This document shows positions 24,526 through 36,103 of a DNA stretch of 64,000 nt, one piece after another. The notes under the pieces were generated by a model. That model was not told the DNA's origin, did no database searches, and saw only the letters and a list, made by a program, of their open reading frames with translations. The DNA lies in assembly GCF_964340395.1 (NCBI RefSeq), contig NC_135552.1:1309001-1373000 (forward strand). The letters are read 5' to 3'. Positions within the stretch are counted from its first letter, which is position 1, and the number at the start of each line of letters is the position of its first letter. This stretch comes from Glandiceps talaboti (Eukaryota > Hemichordata > Enteropneusta > Spengelidae). A program made the position numbers and the translations under genes.

Positions 24526-25326
24526 TACAGACGTATATGCTCGGATAACACGCTATACACCGCTGAAACAAAAAAACTAGAACACCAACTAACTAATAGA
24601 AAGTATAAACAGACTACAATTTCCAATGCCATCCAGAAAGCCAGAGATACTCAATGCAATGACCTGCTTCAATACAAGGACAAAAATAAGGACTCACAAG
24701 GAAGAATACCATTTGTTTTAACCTACCATCCATCACTACCAAGCATATCCACCATAATTCGTAAACACTGGTCCATACTCAACTCTGATCAACAAACCAA
24801 AGATACCTTTCATACACCACCTATTGTCTCCTATAAACAACCGCCCAATCTCAAAAAGATCCTGGTGAGAGCCAACATCAAAGAAACAACAAAAAGTAAA
24901 GACCCGGGGAACTGCAAGCCATGCAACAAATGTAAAGTGTGCCCTTCAATGATCATACACAACAATGACAGAATCACGAACCCCATGACAAAGAAATCAT
25001 ACCCGATCATTGGACAACTAACATGCAGCACAAGGAACTTAATATACGTCATCAACTGTTCAAAATGTAACATGTTATACATAGGAGAAACAAAACGGGA
25101 ACTTCGTGTACGTATCAAGGAACACATATACAGTATCAAAACACACAAGGACACCCCAGTAGCCGCTCATTTTAACAGTCAATGTCACAGCATGAATGAT
25201 TTCCAATTCTCAGGACTCTGTAAAGTATTTTCCAAAACAGATAAGATCAGAAAACAGCTTGAACTTAAAATAATCCATGAGTTAGATACACTTTCACCAA
25301 ACGGCTTGAACAAAAAAGACTGGTAA
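24526..25326 (+). pseudogene. Penelope-like element linker and GIY-YIG endonuclease
   Basis: Continues the RT frame after the TGA with YRRICSDNTLY, then a His/Lys-rich linker, the cysteine cluster CKPCNKCKVCPSM, and the endonuclease core NLIYVINCSKCNMLYIGET (GIY replaced by LIY; YIG kept). This is followed by LRVRIKEHIYSI with the catalytic-type Arg, then PVAAHFN, HSMNDFQFSG and a C-terminal NGLN block. The GIY-YIG nuclease nicks target DNA for target-primed reverse transcription. The frame is intact to the stop at 25326. An internal ATG at 24865 could start a separate protein, but that is not likely to be biological. Confidence 0.9.
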
Positions 25327-25619
25327 CCCATTTGACCCCGTTTGTTCTATATAACCCCTAGCATTCATTTCCTTTTTAAATCTACACTCAGCTAGGTGGG
25401 CCTTTCTCAATCACTTGTCAGTAACATCCATGATCGGCCCGATTGACACGTAGTTTACCTGTGTGCCGTTTGAACCACTTTGTAAGTCTTTTATTTTGTT
25501 CAACACTTCCATTTTTCGAACTTTTTTATTCACCTGTATCATTTTACCAAGTATCCTTTTATATTTTATTGTATCACTGCCCAATATCCAGTTTTTTTAC
25601 CGGTCCTTTTCACTGTCTC

Positions 25620-25685
25620 TATTCACTTTTAGTACCCTGAGGAAGGTCTTCTGTGAAAGTCCGAAACGTCGGATAAATAAAGAAT
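25620..25685 (+). ncRNA. Hammerhead-ribozyme motif in the Penelope-like 3' region
   Basis: Core CTGAGGA at 25637-25643, a hairpin arm (GGTCTT..AAGTCC), then GAAACGTC at 25663-25670. The palindrome ACGT would form the minimal stem III, with C as the cleavage-site nucleotide, followed by GGATAAATAAAG. The TACC before the core can pair with GG(A)TA after the site. Hammerheads with tiny stem III are known from Penelope-like elements (reported in the literature by de la Peña and colleagues). Stem I here is weak, so activity is uncertain. Confidence 0.65.
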
Positions 25686-25815
25686 TTTAACTTTGGAAAC
25701 TGGTCTCTTGGTTTTATTCCTAAATCATCAAGCATCTTCAAGAACTGTTTCCGAATATAACACCTGGGACCCGCTCAATATTATAGTTGGACTGATACTC
25801 TGAAATTTCCAAATT

Positions 25816-28080
25816 ATTTATCGAGGACTTCCTCACACACTCAAAACAACAGTTTGTTGAGGATTTTTCAACTTTACATGATATATGTCCAATACATATT
25901 AGAACACCCATATCAATGTGCTGTTGCTATGCTAGAACAGATGCAGGAATTTCATACTTTACAAATTGTCAAAAACACTATTTATTTAGGATTTTTCAAC
26001 TTTACATGATATATGTCCAATACAATTTAGAACACCCTCATTAAAATGTGCTTTTGCCATTCTAACAGAGCTAGGAATTCCATACTTTACAAATTGTCAA
26101 AAACACCATTTATTTACGACTTCCTCACACACTCAAAACAACAGTTTGTTGAGGATTTTTCAACTTTACATCATATATGTCCAATACATATTATTAGAAC
26201 ACCCTCATCACAATGTGCTTTTGCCATACTAGCAAAGCTAGGAATTTCATACTTTACAAATTGTCATCAGGGTAACGATCCTTATAGAAAACATCATTTA
26301 TCGAGGACTTCCTCACACACTCAAAACAACAGTTTGTTGAGGATTTTCCAACTTTACATGATATATGTCCAATACATATTAGAACACCCTTATTAATGTG
26401 CTGTTACCATTCTAGCACAGATGCAGGAATTTCATACTGTACAAATTGTCATCAGGGTAACAAACCTTATAGAAAAACACCATTTATCAAGGACTTCCTC
26501 ACACACTCAAAACAACACTTTCTTGAGGATTTTTCAACTTTACATGATATATGTCCAATACATATTAGAACACCCTTATCAATGTGTTGTTGCTATTCTA
26601 GCACAGATGGAGGAATTTCATATTTTACAAATTGTCAAAAATAGCATTTATTTAGGACTTCCTCACACACTCAAAGCAACAGTTTGTTGAGGATTTTTCA
26701 ACTTTACATGATATATGTCTAACACCCTCATTAAAATGTGGTTTTGCCATTCTAGCACATCTAGGAATTCCATACTTTACAAATTGTCAAAAACACCATT
26801 TATTTAGGACTTCCCCACACACTCAAAACAACAGTTTGTTGAGGATTTTTCAACTTTACATGACACATATCCAATACATATTAGAACACCCTCATCAAAA
26901 TGTGTTTTTGCCATTCTAGCACAGATGCAGGAATTTCATACTTTACAAATTGCCATCAGGGTAATGATCCTTATAGAAAAAACACCATTTATCGAGGATT
27001 TCCTCACACAGTCAAAACAACAGTTTGTTGAGGATTTTTCAACTTTACATGATATATGTCCAATACATATTATTAGAACACCCTCATCAAAATGTGCTTT
27101 TGCCATACTAGCACAGCTAGGAATTTCATACTTTACAAATTGTCATCAGGGTAACGATCCTTATAGAAAACATCATTTATCGAGGACTTCCTCACACACT
27201 CAAAACAACAGTTTGTTGAGGATTTTCCAACTTTACATGATATATGTCCAATACATATTAGAACACCCTTATCAATGTGCTGTTGCCATTCTAGCACAGA
27301 TGCAGGAATTTCAAGCTTTACAAATTGTCATCACGGTAATTCCTTATACAAAACACCATTTATCGAGGACTTCCTCACACACTCAAAACAACATTTTGTT
27401 GAGGATTTTTCAACTTTACATGATATATGTCCAATACATATTAGAACACCCATATCAATGTGCTGTTGCTATGCTAGATCAGATGCAGGAATTTCATACT
27501 TTACAAATTGTCAAAAACACCATTTATTTAGGACTTCCTCACATACTCAAAACAACAGTTTGTTGAGGATTTTTCAACTTTACATGATATATGTCCAATA
27601 CATATTAGAACACCCTTATCAATGTGCTGTTGCCATTCTAGCACAGATGCAGGAATTTCATACTTTACAAATTGTCATCAGGGTAATTCCTTATAAAAAA
27701 ACACCATTTATCGAGGACTTCCTCACACTCAAAACAACAGTTTGTTGAGGATTTTTCAACTTTACATGATATATGTCCAATACATATATAGGAAACCCTT
27801 ATCAATGTGCTGTTGCCATTTTAGCACAGATGCAGGAATTTCAAGCTTTACAAATTGTCAAAAACACCATTTATCGAGGACTTCCTCACACACTCAAAAC
27901 AACACTTTGTTGAGGACTTTTCAACTTTACATGATATATGTCCAATCCATATTATTAGAACACCCTCATCAAGATGTGCTTTTGCCATACTAGAACAGCT
28001 AGGAATTTCATACTTTACAAATTGCCATCAGGGTAATGATCCTTCTAGAAAACACCATTTTATCGATGACTTTCTTATCG
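25816..28080 (+). repeat. Satellite array, right part
   Basis: The same ~165/187-bp units as left of the Penelope-like insertion. Variant blocks are shared across the insertion: the run with CATCACAATG.GCTTTTGCC, ACTAGCAAAGCTAGGAAT and then CCCTTATTAATGTGCTGTTA at 21290-21530 recurs at 26200-26430. This implies a higher-order repeat that predates the insertion. The array ends at TTTATCGATGACTTTC (about 28060-28075). Confidence 0.95.
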
Positions 28081-28179
28081 ATAATCACCCACTAATGAAC
28101 ATCCCCCACAAATTTCAGCTTAACCCTTTGAACCCTGAGCCCCTGAGAGGGTATAAACTGGGTTTAAGTATCATGTAAC

Positions 28180-29880
28180 ATAACCCCTGGTGTCCAAACT
28201 GACCAAGGATGACCCAAGAAAACTATATATTTATGGAATCTATATATATCACAGTTTCCAAAAATATGCAAATTTTGGTCATGTGACCTCATTAATTATT
28301 CAAAATGGCCGCCAATACAACAAAGTTATTGAGTTTTTCACTCATTTTTTCAATTTGTAATGGTGGAACCAAAAAATCTTTATTTCTTTTTGCACTTTTA
28401 TTGTTCAATGTTATAAACCTATGGAATGACCTGCAAATATCACAGCATATGTAAATATTTGGGCTCAAAATCTTTGTTTTTAGTCATTATGTACAAGGTA
28501 AACATACTGTTATTTGATATGTTATGCATACCATTCAACAAGTGAAAGTGTCATATTACAGGAGTGCCTGAGTCCAAACTGACCATGTTTGACCATGCAT
28601 AACCATATATTTTTGGAATCACCAAATGACAGTGGTCCCAAAAATATGCAAATTTTGGTCATGTGACCTCATTAAATATTCAAAATGGCCACCAATACTA
28701 CAAAGTTATTGAGTTTTTCACTCATTTTTTCAATTTGTAATGGTGGAACCAAAAAATCTTTATTTCTTTTTGCACTTTTATTGTTCAATGTTATAAACCT
28801 ATGGAATGACCTGCAAATATCACAGCATATGTAAATATTTGGGCTCAAAATCTTTGTTTTTAGTCATTATGTACAAGGTAAACATACTGTTATTTGATAT
28901 GTTATGCATACCATTCAACAAGTGAAAGTGTCATATTACAGGAGTGCCTGAGTCCAAACTGACCATGTTTGACCATGCATAACCATATATTTTTGGAATC
29001 ACCAAATGACAGTGGTCCCAAAAATATGCAAATTTTGGTCATGTGACCTCATTAAATATTCAAAATGGCCACCAATACTACAAAGTTATTGAGTTTTTCA
29101 CTCATTTTTTCAATTTGTAATGGTGGAACCAAAAAATCTTTATTTCTTTTTGCACTTTTATTGTTCAATGTTATAAACCTATGGAATGACCTGCAAATAT
29201 CACAGCATATGTAAATATTTGGGCTCAAAATCTTTGTTTTTAGTCATTATGTACAAGGTAAACATACTGTTATTTGATATGTTATGCATACCATTCAACA
29301 AGTGAAAGTGTCATATTACAGGAGTGCCTAAGTCCAAACTGACCATGTTTGACCATGCATAACCATATATTTTTGGAATCACCAAATGACAGTGGTCCCA
29401 AAAATATGCAAATTTTGGTCAGGTGACCTCATTAAATATTCAAAATGGCCACCAATACTACAAAGTTATTGAGTTTTTCACTCATTTTTTCAATTTGTAA
29501 TGGTGGAACCAAAAAATCTTTATTTCTTTTTGCACTTTTATTGTTCAATGTTATAAACCTATGGAATGACCTGCAAATATCACAGCATATGTAAATATTT
29601 GGGCTCAAAATCTTTGTTTTTAGTCATTATGTACAAGGTAAACATACTGTTATTTGATATGTTATGCATACCATTCAACAAGTGAAAGTGTCATATTACA
29701 GGAGTGCCTAAGTCCAAACTGACCATGTTTGACCATGCATAACCATATATTTTTGGAATCACCAAATGACAGTGGTCCCAAAAATATGCAAATTTTGGTC
29801 ATGTGACCTCATTAAATATTCAAAATGGCCACCAATACTACAAAGTTATTGAGTTTTTCACTCATTTTTTTTTAATTTGT
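28180..29880. repeat. 380-bp tandem array inside piggyBac (about 4.5 copies)
   Basis: CAAAATGGCC occurs at 28301, 28681, 29061, 29441 and 29821, exactly 380 bp apart each time. The middle units are nearly identical (for example CCTGAG/CCTAAG and CATGTG/CAGGTG differences only), while the first (28180-28300) and last parts are diverged. This suggests recent homogenisation of the central units. No ORF. Confidence 0.97.
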
Positions 29881-31245
29881 AATGGTGAAACCAAAGAATC
29901 ACACACTTTTAAATTTGTACTGGTGAGAATAGAAATTTTCAATATTGTTATTGTATTGAAGTCATCAGCATAAAAAAACCTGAGGTGCAAATTGGAAATA
30001 TTACTATAATATGTAAAGGTTGAGATATAGAAATGGATTTTCATCTCAAAAATTATCTAGTTTGCATATGATAATTTGATATAAGTGAAAGCATTACTCC
30101 ACATTTCATACCATTCAATCATGTAATTGATAACAAGAACTCATATATCATATTTACAACAGTTGGTGTAGCCCCCACCAACACATTTATTCATGTCCCT
30201 TACATTCCTCATACACAGAAAATCACATAAACTTATAAACATCACTCCGCACTAAAAACCAGAGGAAAAACCCTGTTATTTCGGGACAAAATCTCTGGAA
30301 AAGCGTGAGTGACACAACTATCAACAAAGACATCAATTAACAAATGAAAAGAGAACAAATATTAAATCAAAACTGTTGCTGTCACTTGAATCCAAAGAAA
30401 CCACTACTGCCACATCATACGTGTCGCTAAATCTTGAAATTTATCTAAGAAGTAAACCAAAATAGAAATGTTTGAAGCGCAGTGTGTCATGAACTTTACG
30501 TTTATAAATAGAAATCTATAATGTCTTGCCAAATGTACAGCTAAATTTGTTTGAAAATGATAGAAGGGTAACAGTTATTTTGCTTTGATTACTAATTGAA
30601 TATGCCACATCGATATCAATCATGTATGAATTTTGTTGCAGGGGGATATTTCTAAAATCAAATAAAATATACCAAGCTGTCTACAATTATTTTCGTTTTG
30701 GGGGGCAGTGTCTGAAATACTTGCCAGGGAGTACTATTTTTGAGTTACTAAAGCAATAAATTTGATAATAAAAAAACAATATTACAATTATCTAAGGCTA
30801 ACCAAAGTGTAAGCAAAATCATTTCACCGTAACAAATGAATAACTACTGTAAAACCCAAGTGTATGATACAACATGCAGAAATAATAAAAAAACATATTC
30901 TTTCAATGCCTAGACCAACTAAATATTTGGGAAAGAAAGAAATGAGAGCAACTAATGCAAATAAAAAAATAAACATAATATCATCATGATACTGTCAATT
31001 TATATACAAGTGCAGACATACATGTACATAGGCAAAATGACACATACACATACAAAAGGATACATTGATCTTCAAAGCAGTAGACTGGTTGCTAAATGGT
31101 AACTGGATGACACTGGATCTTGTAAGTCATGCTGTAACAATGTTTACAATGCAATGTATTCTAATGCACTAATACACAGAGAAGACAAGCAAGGTGACAG
31201 AACTACTTGCAACGACAACGAATCCACACTTGACAGAATTACTGA
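29881..31245. other. Transposase 3' flank inside piggyBac, no gene
   Basis: AT-rich DNA between the 380-bp array and the transposase stop. A possible AATAAA on the minus strand lies near 30186-30191, about 1 kb after the stop. Nothing else was recognised. Confidence 0.45.
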
Positions 31246-32177
31246 TCAACGCCAGTATTCCACAAGGTCATGATACCTGTCAAAACATGTCCTGCCACCA
31301 TCACGGTCATCTGTGACATCCTGAATGCATAGGAACACATTGCATTGTTGACATTTGAAGACAGATCGTGGAAAATGTCTACTCTGGACTCGTGCTATGT
31401 CTTCTGGTCGATCAGAACGCCTGATGGTCTCTGTACACACAGCACACTGTCTTCCTCCACCTGCCACACGCTTTGGTCTATGGCGCCCTTCCAACCGTTG
31501 TTCTTGAGTGACCCTGTTACGTGGAGATTGTAGAGTACGATTGGCCCGCCACTGGTCGATCAGCTGGTTGATCAATTGGATCCGAAAATCCAAAAGGGAT
31601 CGCTTCCGATGATGTTGACGGATGTGAGGTGTAACATGGCCTTCGATGATGTACGCATTTAGTATGGCCACTTCTATACAGTAGAACAGGACACGGCGGT
31701 ACCAGCGAACTGATCTCCTACCATACCCATAATACTGGATCATCTGGTCACAAAGATCCACACCTCCCATATACTTGTTGTAGTCAGGAAGCAATGGTGG
31801 ACATGGCACTTCCCTTGTTCCTCCAGCTTGGCGTCTATCCACAGTCACTGGAACACCATTATGGTCTGGTGAATGGATCGTTGATAGAAAATAGACTGGC
31901 TTTCTGTCCATCCAGCTAGTGGCTAGGACAGGGCCAGCCATCCTCCATCTCATGGTGCCCCTATCAACGTTGGCGAGCTTGATGTCTTGTGGAAGTGCAG
32001 AACTGAATCGTACTGTCCCACACAACAATGTTCCCTGTTGGTAAAGATCGTTAGCTAACCTGACACTTGTATAAAAATTGTCTGTATACAGATGATGACC
32101 TAAATTAAATAAACCCTGAAGAAGATCTGAAACAACTCGCCTGGCTTGCCCTACTTCTGGTCGGTTTCCCTCTTTCC
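31246..32177 (-). CDS. piggyBac transposase, exon 2
   Basis: Acceptor TTATTTATTTCAG precedes GGAAAGAGGG. Joined to exon 1, the phase-1 junction gives IYQ-G-KEGNRPEVG without a break. Catalytic Asp 2 is in HHLYTDNFYTSV (Asp ~334) and Asp 3 in YNKYMGGVDLCDQ (Asp ~442). Asp1-Asp2 spacing is 78 residues, the same as in the reference insect piggyBac as I recall it (268/346). A C-terminal cysteine-rich domain (RQCAVC, FKCQQCNVFLC, RTCFDRYH) follows; in piggyBac this binds the terminal repeats. The exon ends at TGA. Total protein is about 611 aa. There is no defect in the frame. Confidence 0.93.
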
Positions 32178-33439
32178 CTGAAATAAATAATAAATAGAAA
32201 AATGTCAATTTCATTTCAAAATGTTTGTCATGTATTTGATGATTATTTTGTGACTAAAACCACACACCTAACAATACAATAGAACCCTGAAAAAATACAA
32301 ATACTGAAATAGAGTAAAAAATACCTACGTATGTTACATTTATTTTATGAGAAATGATAATTGATCTATCCATCAAACTATATGTTTGTCTCACTATTAT
32401 TATGACTCACAAACTTACAAAAATGAAAGGGACTGAATACAATAGTATACTGATTTGTATGTCATGTTATGTCATACATGATTCGGGTTTGATAAGAAGT
32501 GTACAAAATAAATACAATGACAATATACTAATTATAATTTATTTACTGTGGTAAAATTGAAGACATTGTGTGTCTACTATCTGATATTATTTACACAATA
32601 AATTGACTAACAAAAATTATAGCTGTACCTAGTAATATTATGAAGACATTGTGTCTACAATCTGATATTATTTACATAATAAATTGACTAACAAAAGTTA
32701 TAGCTGTACCTAGTAATATTATGAAGACATTGTGTCTACAATCTGATATTATTTACACAATAAATTGACAAACAAAAATTATAGCTGTACCTAGTAATAT
32801 TATGAAGACATTGTGTCTACAATCTGATATTATTTACACGATAAATTGACTAACAAAAAATAATAGCTGTACCTAGTAATATTATGAAGACATTGTGTCT
32901 ACAATCTGATATTATTTACACAATAAATTGACTAACAAAAATTATAGCTGTACCTAGTAATATTATGAAGACATTGTGTCTACAATATGATATTATTTAC
33001 ATAATAAATTGACTAACAAAAATTATAGCTGTACCTAGTAATATTATGAAGACATTGTGTCTACAATCTGATATTATTTACATAATAAATTGACTAACAA
33101 AAGTTATAGCTGTACCTAGTAATATTATGAAGACATTGTGTCTACAATCTGATATTATTTACACAATAAATTGACTAACAAAAATTATAGCTGTACCTAG
33201 TAATATTATGAAGACATTGTGTCTACAATCTGATATTATTTACATAATAAATTGACTAACAAAAATTATAGCTGTACCTAGTAATATTATGAAGACATTG
33301 TGTCTACAATCTGATATTATTTACATAATAAATTGACTAACAAAAATTATAGGTACCCAGTACCATGATGTGACTTTGATAAAAGTGTGCACACAATAAT
33401 AAATTACAATGTCAATATAAACATGAACAACATAGTTAC
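32178..33439 (-). other. piggyBac transposase intron with an 81-bp minisatellite
   Basis: On the minus strand the intron begins GTAACTATGTTG and ends TTATTTATTTCAG. From 32559 to about 33350 it holds roughly ten 81-bp units (TGAAGACATTGTGTCTACAA, TCTGATATTATTTACA, AATAAATTGACTAACAAAAA, TTATAGCTGTACCTAGTAAT). An intron within a DNA transposase, with a tandem array inside it, is unusual for piggyBac. Confidence 0.88.
32559..33350. repeat. 81-bp minisatellite (about 10 copies) in the transposase intron
   Basis: TGAAGACA starts at about 32641, 32722, 32803 and so on, at 81-bp intervals. Copies differ at few positions (ACACAATAAA/ACATAATAAA; AAAATT/AAGTT). Confidence 0.96.
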
Positions 33440-34343
33440 CTTGATATATCTGAAGCCTCTTGACGTACCCGGTCTCTGCTTCAGATAAAACCCAACACTT
33501 TATCCCGAATCGATGTGGCTTGTTTCTTATGAATACTTTGAATGATAATCTTCCCTTGAATGGTATAATTGACTCGTCGATGGATACCTCCCGAGAAAGA
33601 ATATAAGCATCAAAAAACTTTGCATTTATGAGATCTAAAAATAGTCTAATCTTGAACAGCTTATCATAGTTTGGGTGTCCTCTAGGTTGTTGTAAGTCAT
33701 CATCGGAGACATGTAAATAACGATAAATCTGAAGGAACCGATCTCTTGACATGACCTCAGGAAAATTACAACAAAAAAGCCTGTCTGTCCTTCTCCAGTA
33801 CAGGTCTAATGTAGGCAACTTCATGACACCCATCGCTAAACATAATCCTAAAAAGGCTTTCATTTCAATTATGTTGATGTCTACCCATGCCCCCCTGTCG
33901 TTGTGTCTTGCCCTCTTCCTTGCTGCGTTCAAATTCGTCATGTCTACTAAGAGTTGTAAAATTATATTGTCAACAAAAATGCTAAAATAATCTAAAGGTC
34001 GGCTGTCGTTGTGCATAGCTATAGTGGGCCCACTGACACGATCGTAAATAGGGGCTTGCCTACCGTTTATATTTTCACGCCAATCTGCCATCGGTGGATT
34101 TGGGTCTTGTTGTTGTCTCAACCGTTGACGTCTTGGAGGTGGCGATGGTGGTGGTGGTGGTGGTGTTGGCGGTGGTGGTTGATTTTCTTGATCGTTTATG
34201 TCATCTTCGCCACCATCTTGGTCGATGTCTTCATCTTCTTCTTCACTTTCTGAGCTATTTCCGATGTCAATGCGATCAAAAAAAGCCCAGAAAGCATCTT
34301 CATCATGCAGTGGATCGATACGGAGTTGTCGCCTTGTCGCCAT
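33440..34343 (-). CDS. piggyBac transposase, exon 1
   Basis: Starts at ATG (plus CAT at 34341-34343) with MATRRQLRIDPL. The N-terminal region is acidic (SESEEEDEDIDQDGGEDD), then has a long proline run and a basic patch, a disordered head common in PGBD-type transposases. The DDE_Tnp_1_7-type core starts around residue 110: PLDYFSIFVDNIILQLLVDM, MKAFLGLCLAMGVMKLP, YWRRTDRLFCCNFPEVMSRD, then catalytic Asp 1 at 256 in REVSIDESIIPFKGR. The exon ends at CAAG|GTAACT after residue 301. The transposase cuts at TTAA and inserts by a precise mechanism. No host-gene (domesticated) signs: the terminal repeats are still in place. Confidence 0.93.
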
Positions 34344-34598
34344 TTTTAAATTTCTGTGAGGAATTTTTCGATTTTTGCAGCGTAGATTATGTGATTACTC
34401 AACAGATTCGTATATGTATGAGCAAAGGAAAGTATATATGACTCCCTAGCCTGGTGACTAATAGCGGGTCAATGGCGGGTACCCCTATTTCGCTTTTTAA
34501 AGGCGCAAAAACTTGTACGATGTTGGGGTATTACAAAATTGCCTGTTATCACGCATGCGCGCGTTTAGTATATTACCGAGCCGAGTAAAAAGGGTTAA

Positions 34599-35146
34599 TT
34601 AGACCAGTAGTTTTTGGGATTCAGATTTTTCACCACAATGCCTATTTCTAGACCTAATTTGCATATTCATCCATATATAATTCACCAACACTTGTAAAAA
34701 TGTGGGTTCTTGCCAATCCCATTTCAAGGCTTAACACAAAATATCAATTACAAAGGACTTCACCCCCACATCAGCTCAAATGTATTCAATACGCTTTCCA
34801 AATGAAAATTTAAAAATAACACGAGCATTAATTTAATTATTATTGTATATGACATCTATGGAATCCATATTTTTTTCTGCCATGTTTAATTTATAAAGGA
34901 AACCCATATAAAAACCTGGTCCTCAATGACTTGCCTGTGGTTGCCATGTCTTTATAGTAACTGTAAAATATAGAAATAGAGGACTTCCTTGTATACATGA
35001 GTCCAAAGTTTGTCTGAATTTTCTGATTTTACACATTGCATCAATTTGATTATCCACTATAGTATAAATTTACAAACAGGTGTGCAAAATTTCCTCTGTT
35101 GACTATGAAACATGTAGGGATTAAACGTCAGCTATCAAACACTTAC
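34599..35146. other. No gene seen; host flank of the piggyBac insertion
   Basis: If the transposon is removed, CAAATTTCAGCT-TTAA-TTAGACCAGTAG reads as one continuous stretch, consistent with a single pre-insertion site. Nothing else was recognised up to the candidate exon at 35147. Confidence 0.5.
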
Positions 35147-35295
35147 CTCATTCTTTATAGGTGATGCAGTATCTGACTTGTTCTTTTTGACTGCCTTTGA
35201 GATTCAACAATGTGGTGGGATAATGTCAAACGGTTCTCATGAGACTCAGTAGATTCTGGCATATTTTCACTTTCCCCAGTTACTGGAGAGTTCAA
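35147..35295 (-). pseudogene. Candidate exon, paralogous to 36736-36888, frame broken
   Basis: Minus strand: acceptor AACTTCTTTTCCAG, 149 nt, donor GAG|GTAAGT. The entry frame reads LNSPVTGESENMPESTE, then HIVESQRQSKRTSQ, and stops near the end. A different frame over the last part reads DTASPIKNE, matching KSATPVQKN at the end of the other exon. The length of 149 (not a multiple of 3) and this frame switch suggest a one-base indel. Flanks are also similar between the two exons (CAAACACTTAC on one side, AAAGAAGTTATA-type sequence on the other), so this is a duplicated exon unit. Function unknown; alternatively both are dispersed-repeat fragments. Confidence 0.4.
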
Positions 35296-36103
35296 CTGGA
35301 AAAGAAGTTATTATATTGTTGTTTTAGAAAAAAATGTATCAAGTTATTTAATATCCACATATCATAAATCTAGCTCTCACACTTTAATGATGTCATCTAT
35401 TATTATAGTATACACAAAAATGGGTGCAATAGGAATGCACAAACGCACTGTGCAATATCTTACCCACAACTCTCTCTGATTGGTATGCTTGGAAGTTCCT
35501 TATTTTATAACTTCTTCAATAACCCGTATTTGCCAACATTTTAAGCATAGTAATTATGTTTAATTAATATGTAACAAAAGTACGATTGGGGAATCAAAAA
35601 TAAAGTTCTAAATTTTGCATAAAATGTGCTAACAAGTAAATGAAACATGTACTGTAAATAAAACACTTTTCAATGTCAAAGTATCAATAACTTGGGTAGA
35701 CAGTGTGTATGATGTGTTTTAGTATGTAAATTTCTTTTGTCATACCTATTCAAATAAATCTATATCTTTGGCAAAGTCATAACAGGTGCATATATTTTCC
35801 TTAGTTTTGTGGAAAATATTTTGCATGTCTTTCAAGAAAATCTGTTGACAAATTTCTAAAATTGCTACTCCTTCTACAATAAATCATTGATACCAAAACC
35901 AATGAAAATATATATTCAGAAACTCATCAGTGTCAATTCTACGTTTTGAAAATGGCAAAAATATTCATACAAAATCCTGTACACAGGTGAGATTTGTCTG
36001 ACTTCAATGAGCTGATGTCCAACAGTACAAATCAGGGAGAGTTGTGGGTAAAATCTTGTACAGTGAAACGCCTCTGTATAAAGTGAACTAAAAACACATG
36101 TTA

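Larger units (their letters stand above)
22824..25815 (+). mobile_element. Penelope-like retroelement inserted in the satellite
   Basis: Interrupts one satellite unit: the unit reads CACCATTTATC up to 22823 and resumes as ATTTATCGAGGACTTCC at 25816. The 7-bp ATTTATC shared by both sides is a candidate target duplication. Inside are an N-terminal conserved region, an RT domain, a CCHH-type linker, a GIY-YIG endonuclease, and a 3' region with a hammerhead-type motif. No upstream terminal-repeat copy is present, so the element is 5' truncated. Three lesions are counted: the 5' truncation, a frameshift in an A8 run near 23445, and a nonsense codon at 24523. Penelope-like elements of this type carry RT fused to GIY-YIG, as here. 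Confidence 0.95.
28124..34594 (-). mobile_element. Complete piggyBac transposon (6,471 bp)
   Basis: Flanked by TTAA at 28120-28123 and 34595-34598, the target duplication specific to piggyBac. Left end CCCTTTGAACCCTGAGCC; right end, read inward, CCCTTTTTACTCGGCTCG. These are short imperfect inverted repeats starting CCCTTT, as in the family. It encodes a two-exon transposase with the full catalytic triad. It also carries a 380-bp tandem array near the left end and an 81-bp array in the intron. No nonsense or frameshift was found, so the copy may be recent or active. Confidence 0.93.
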
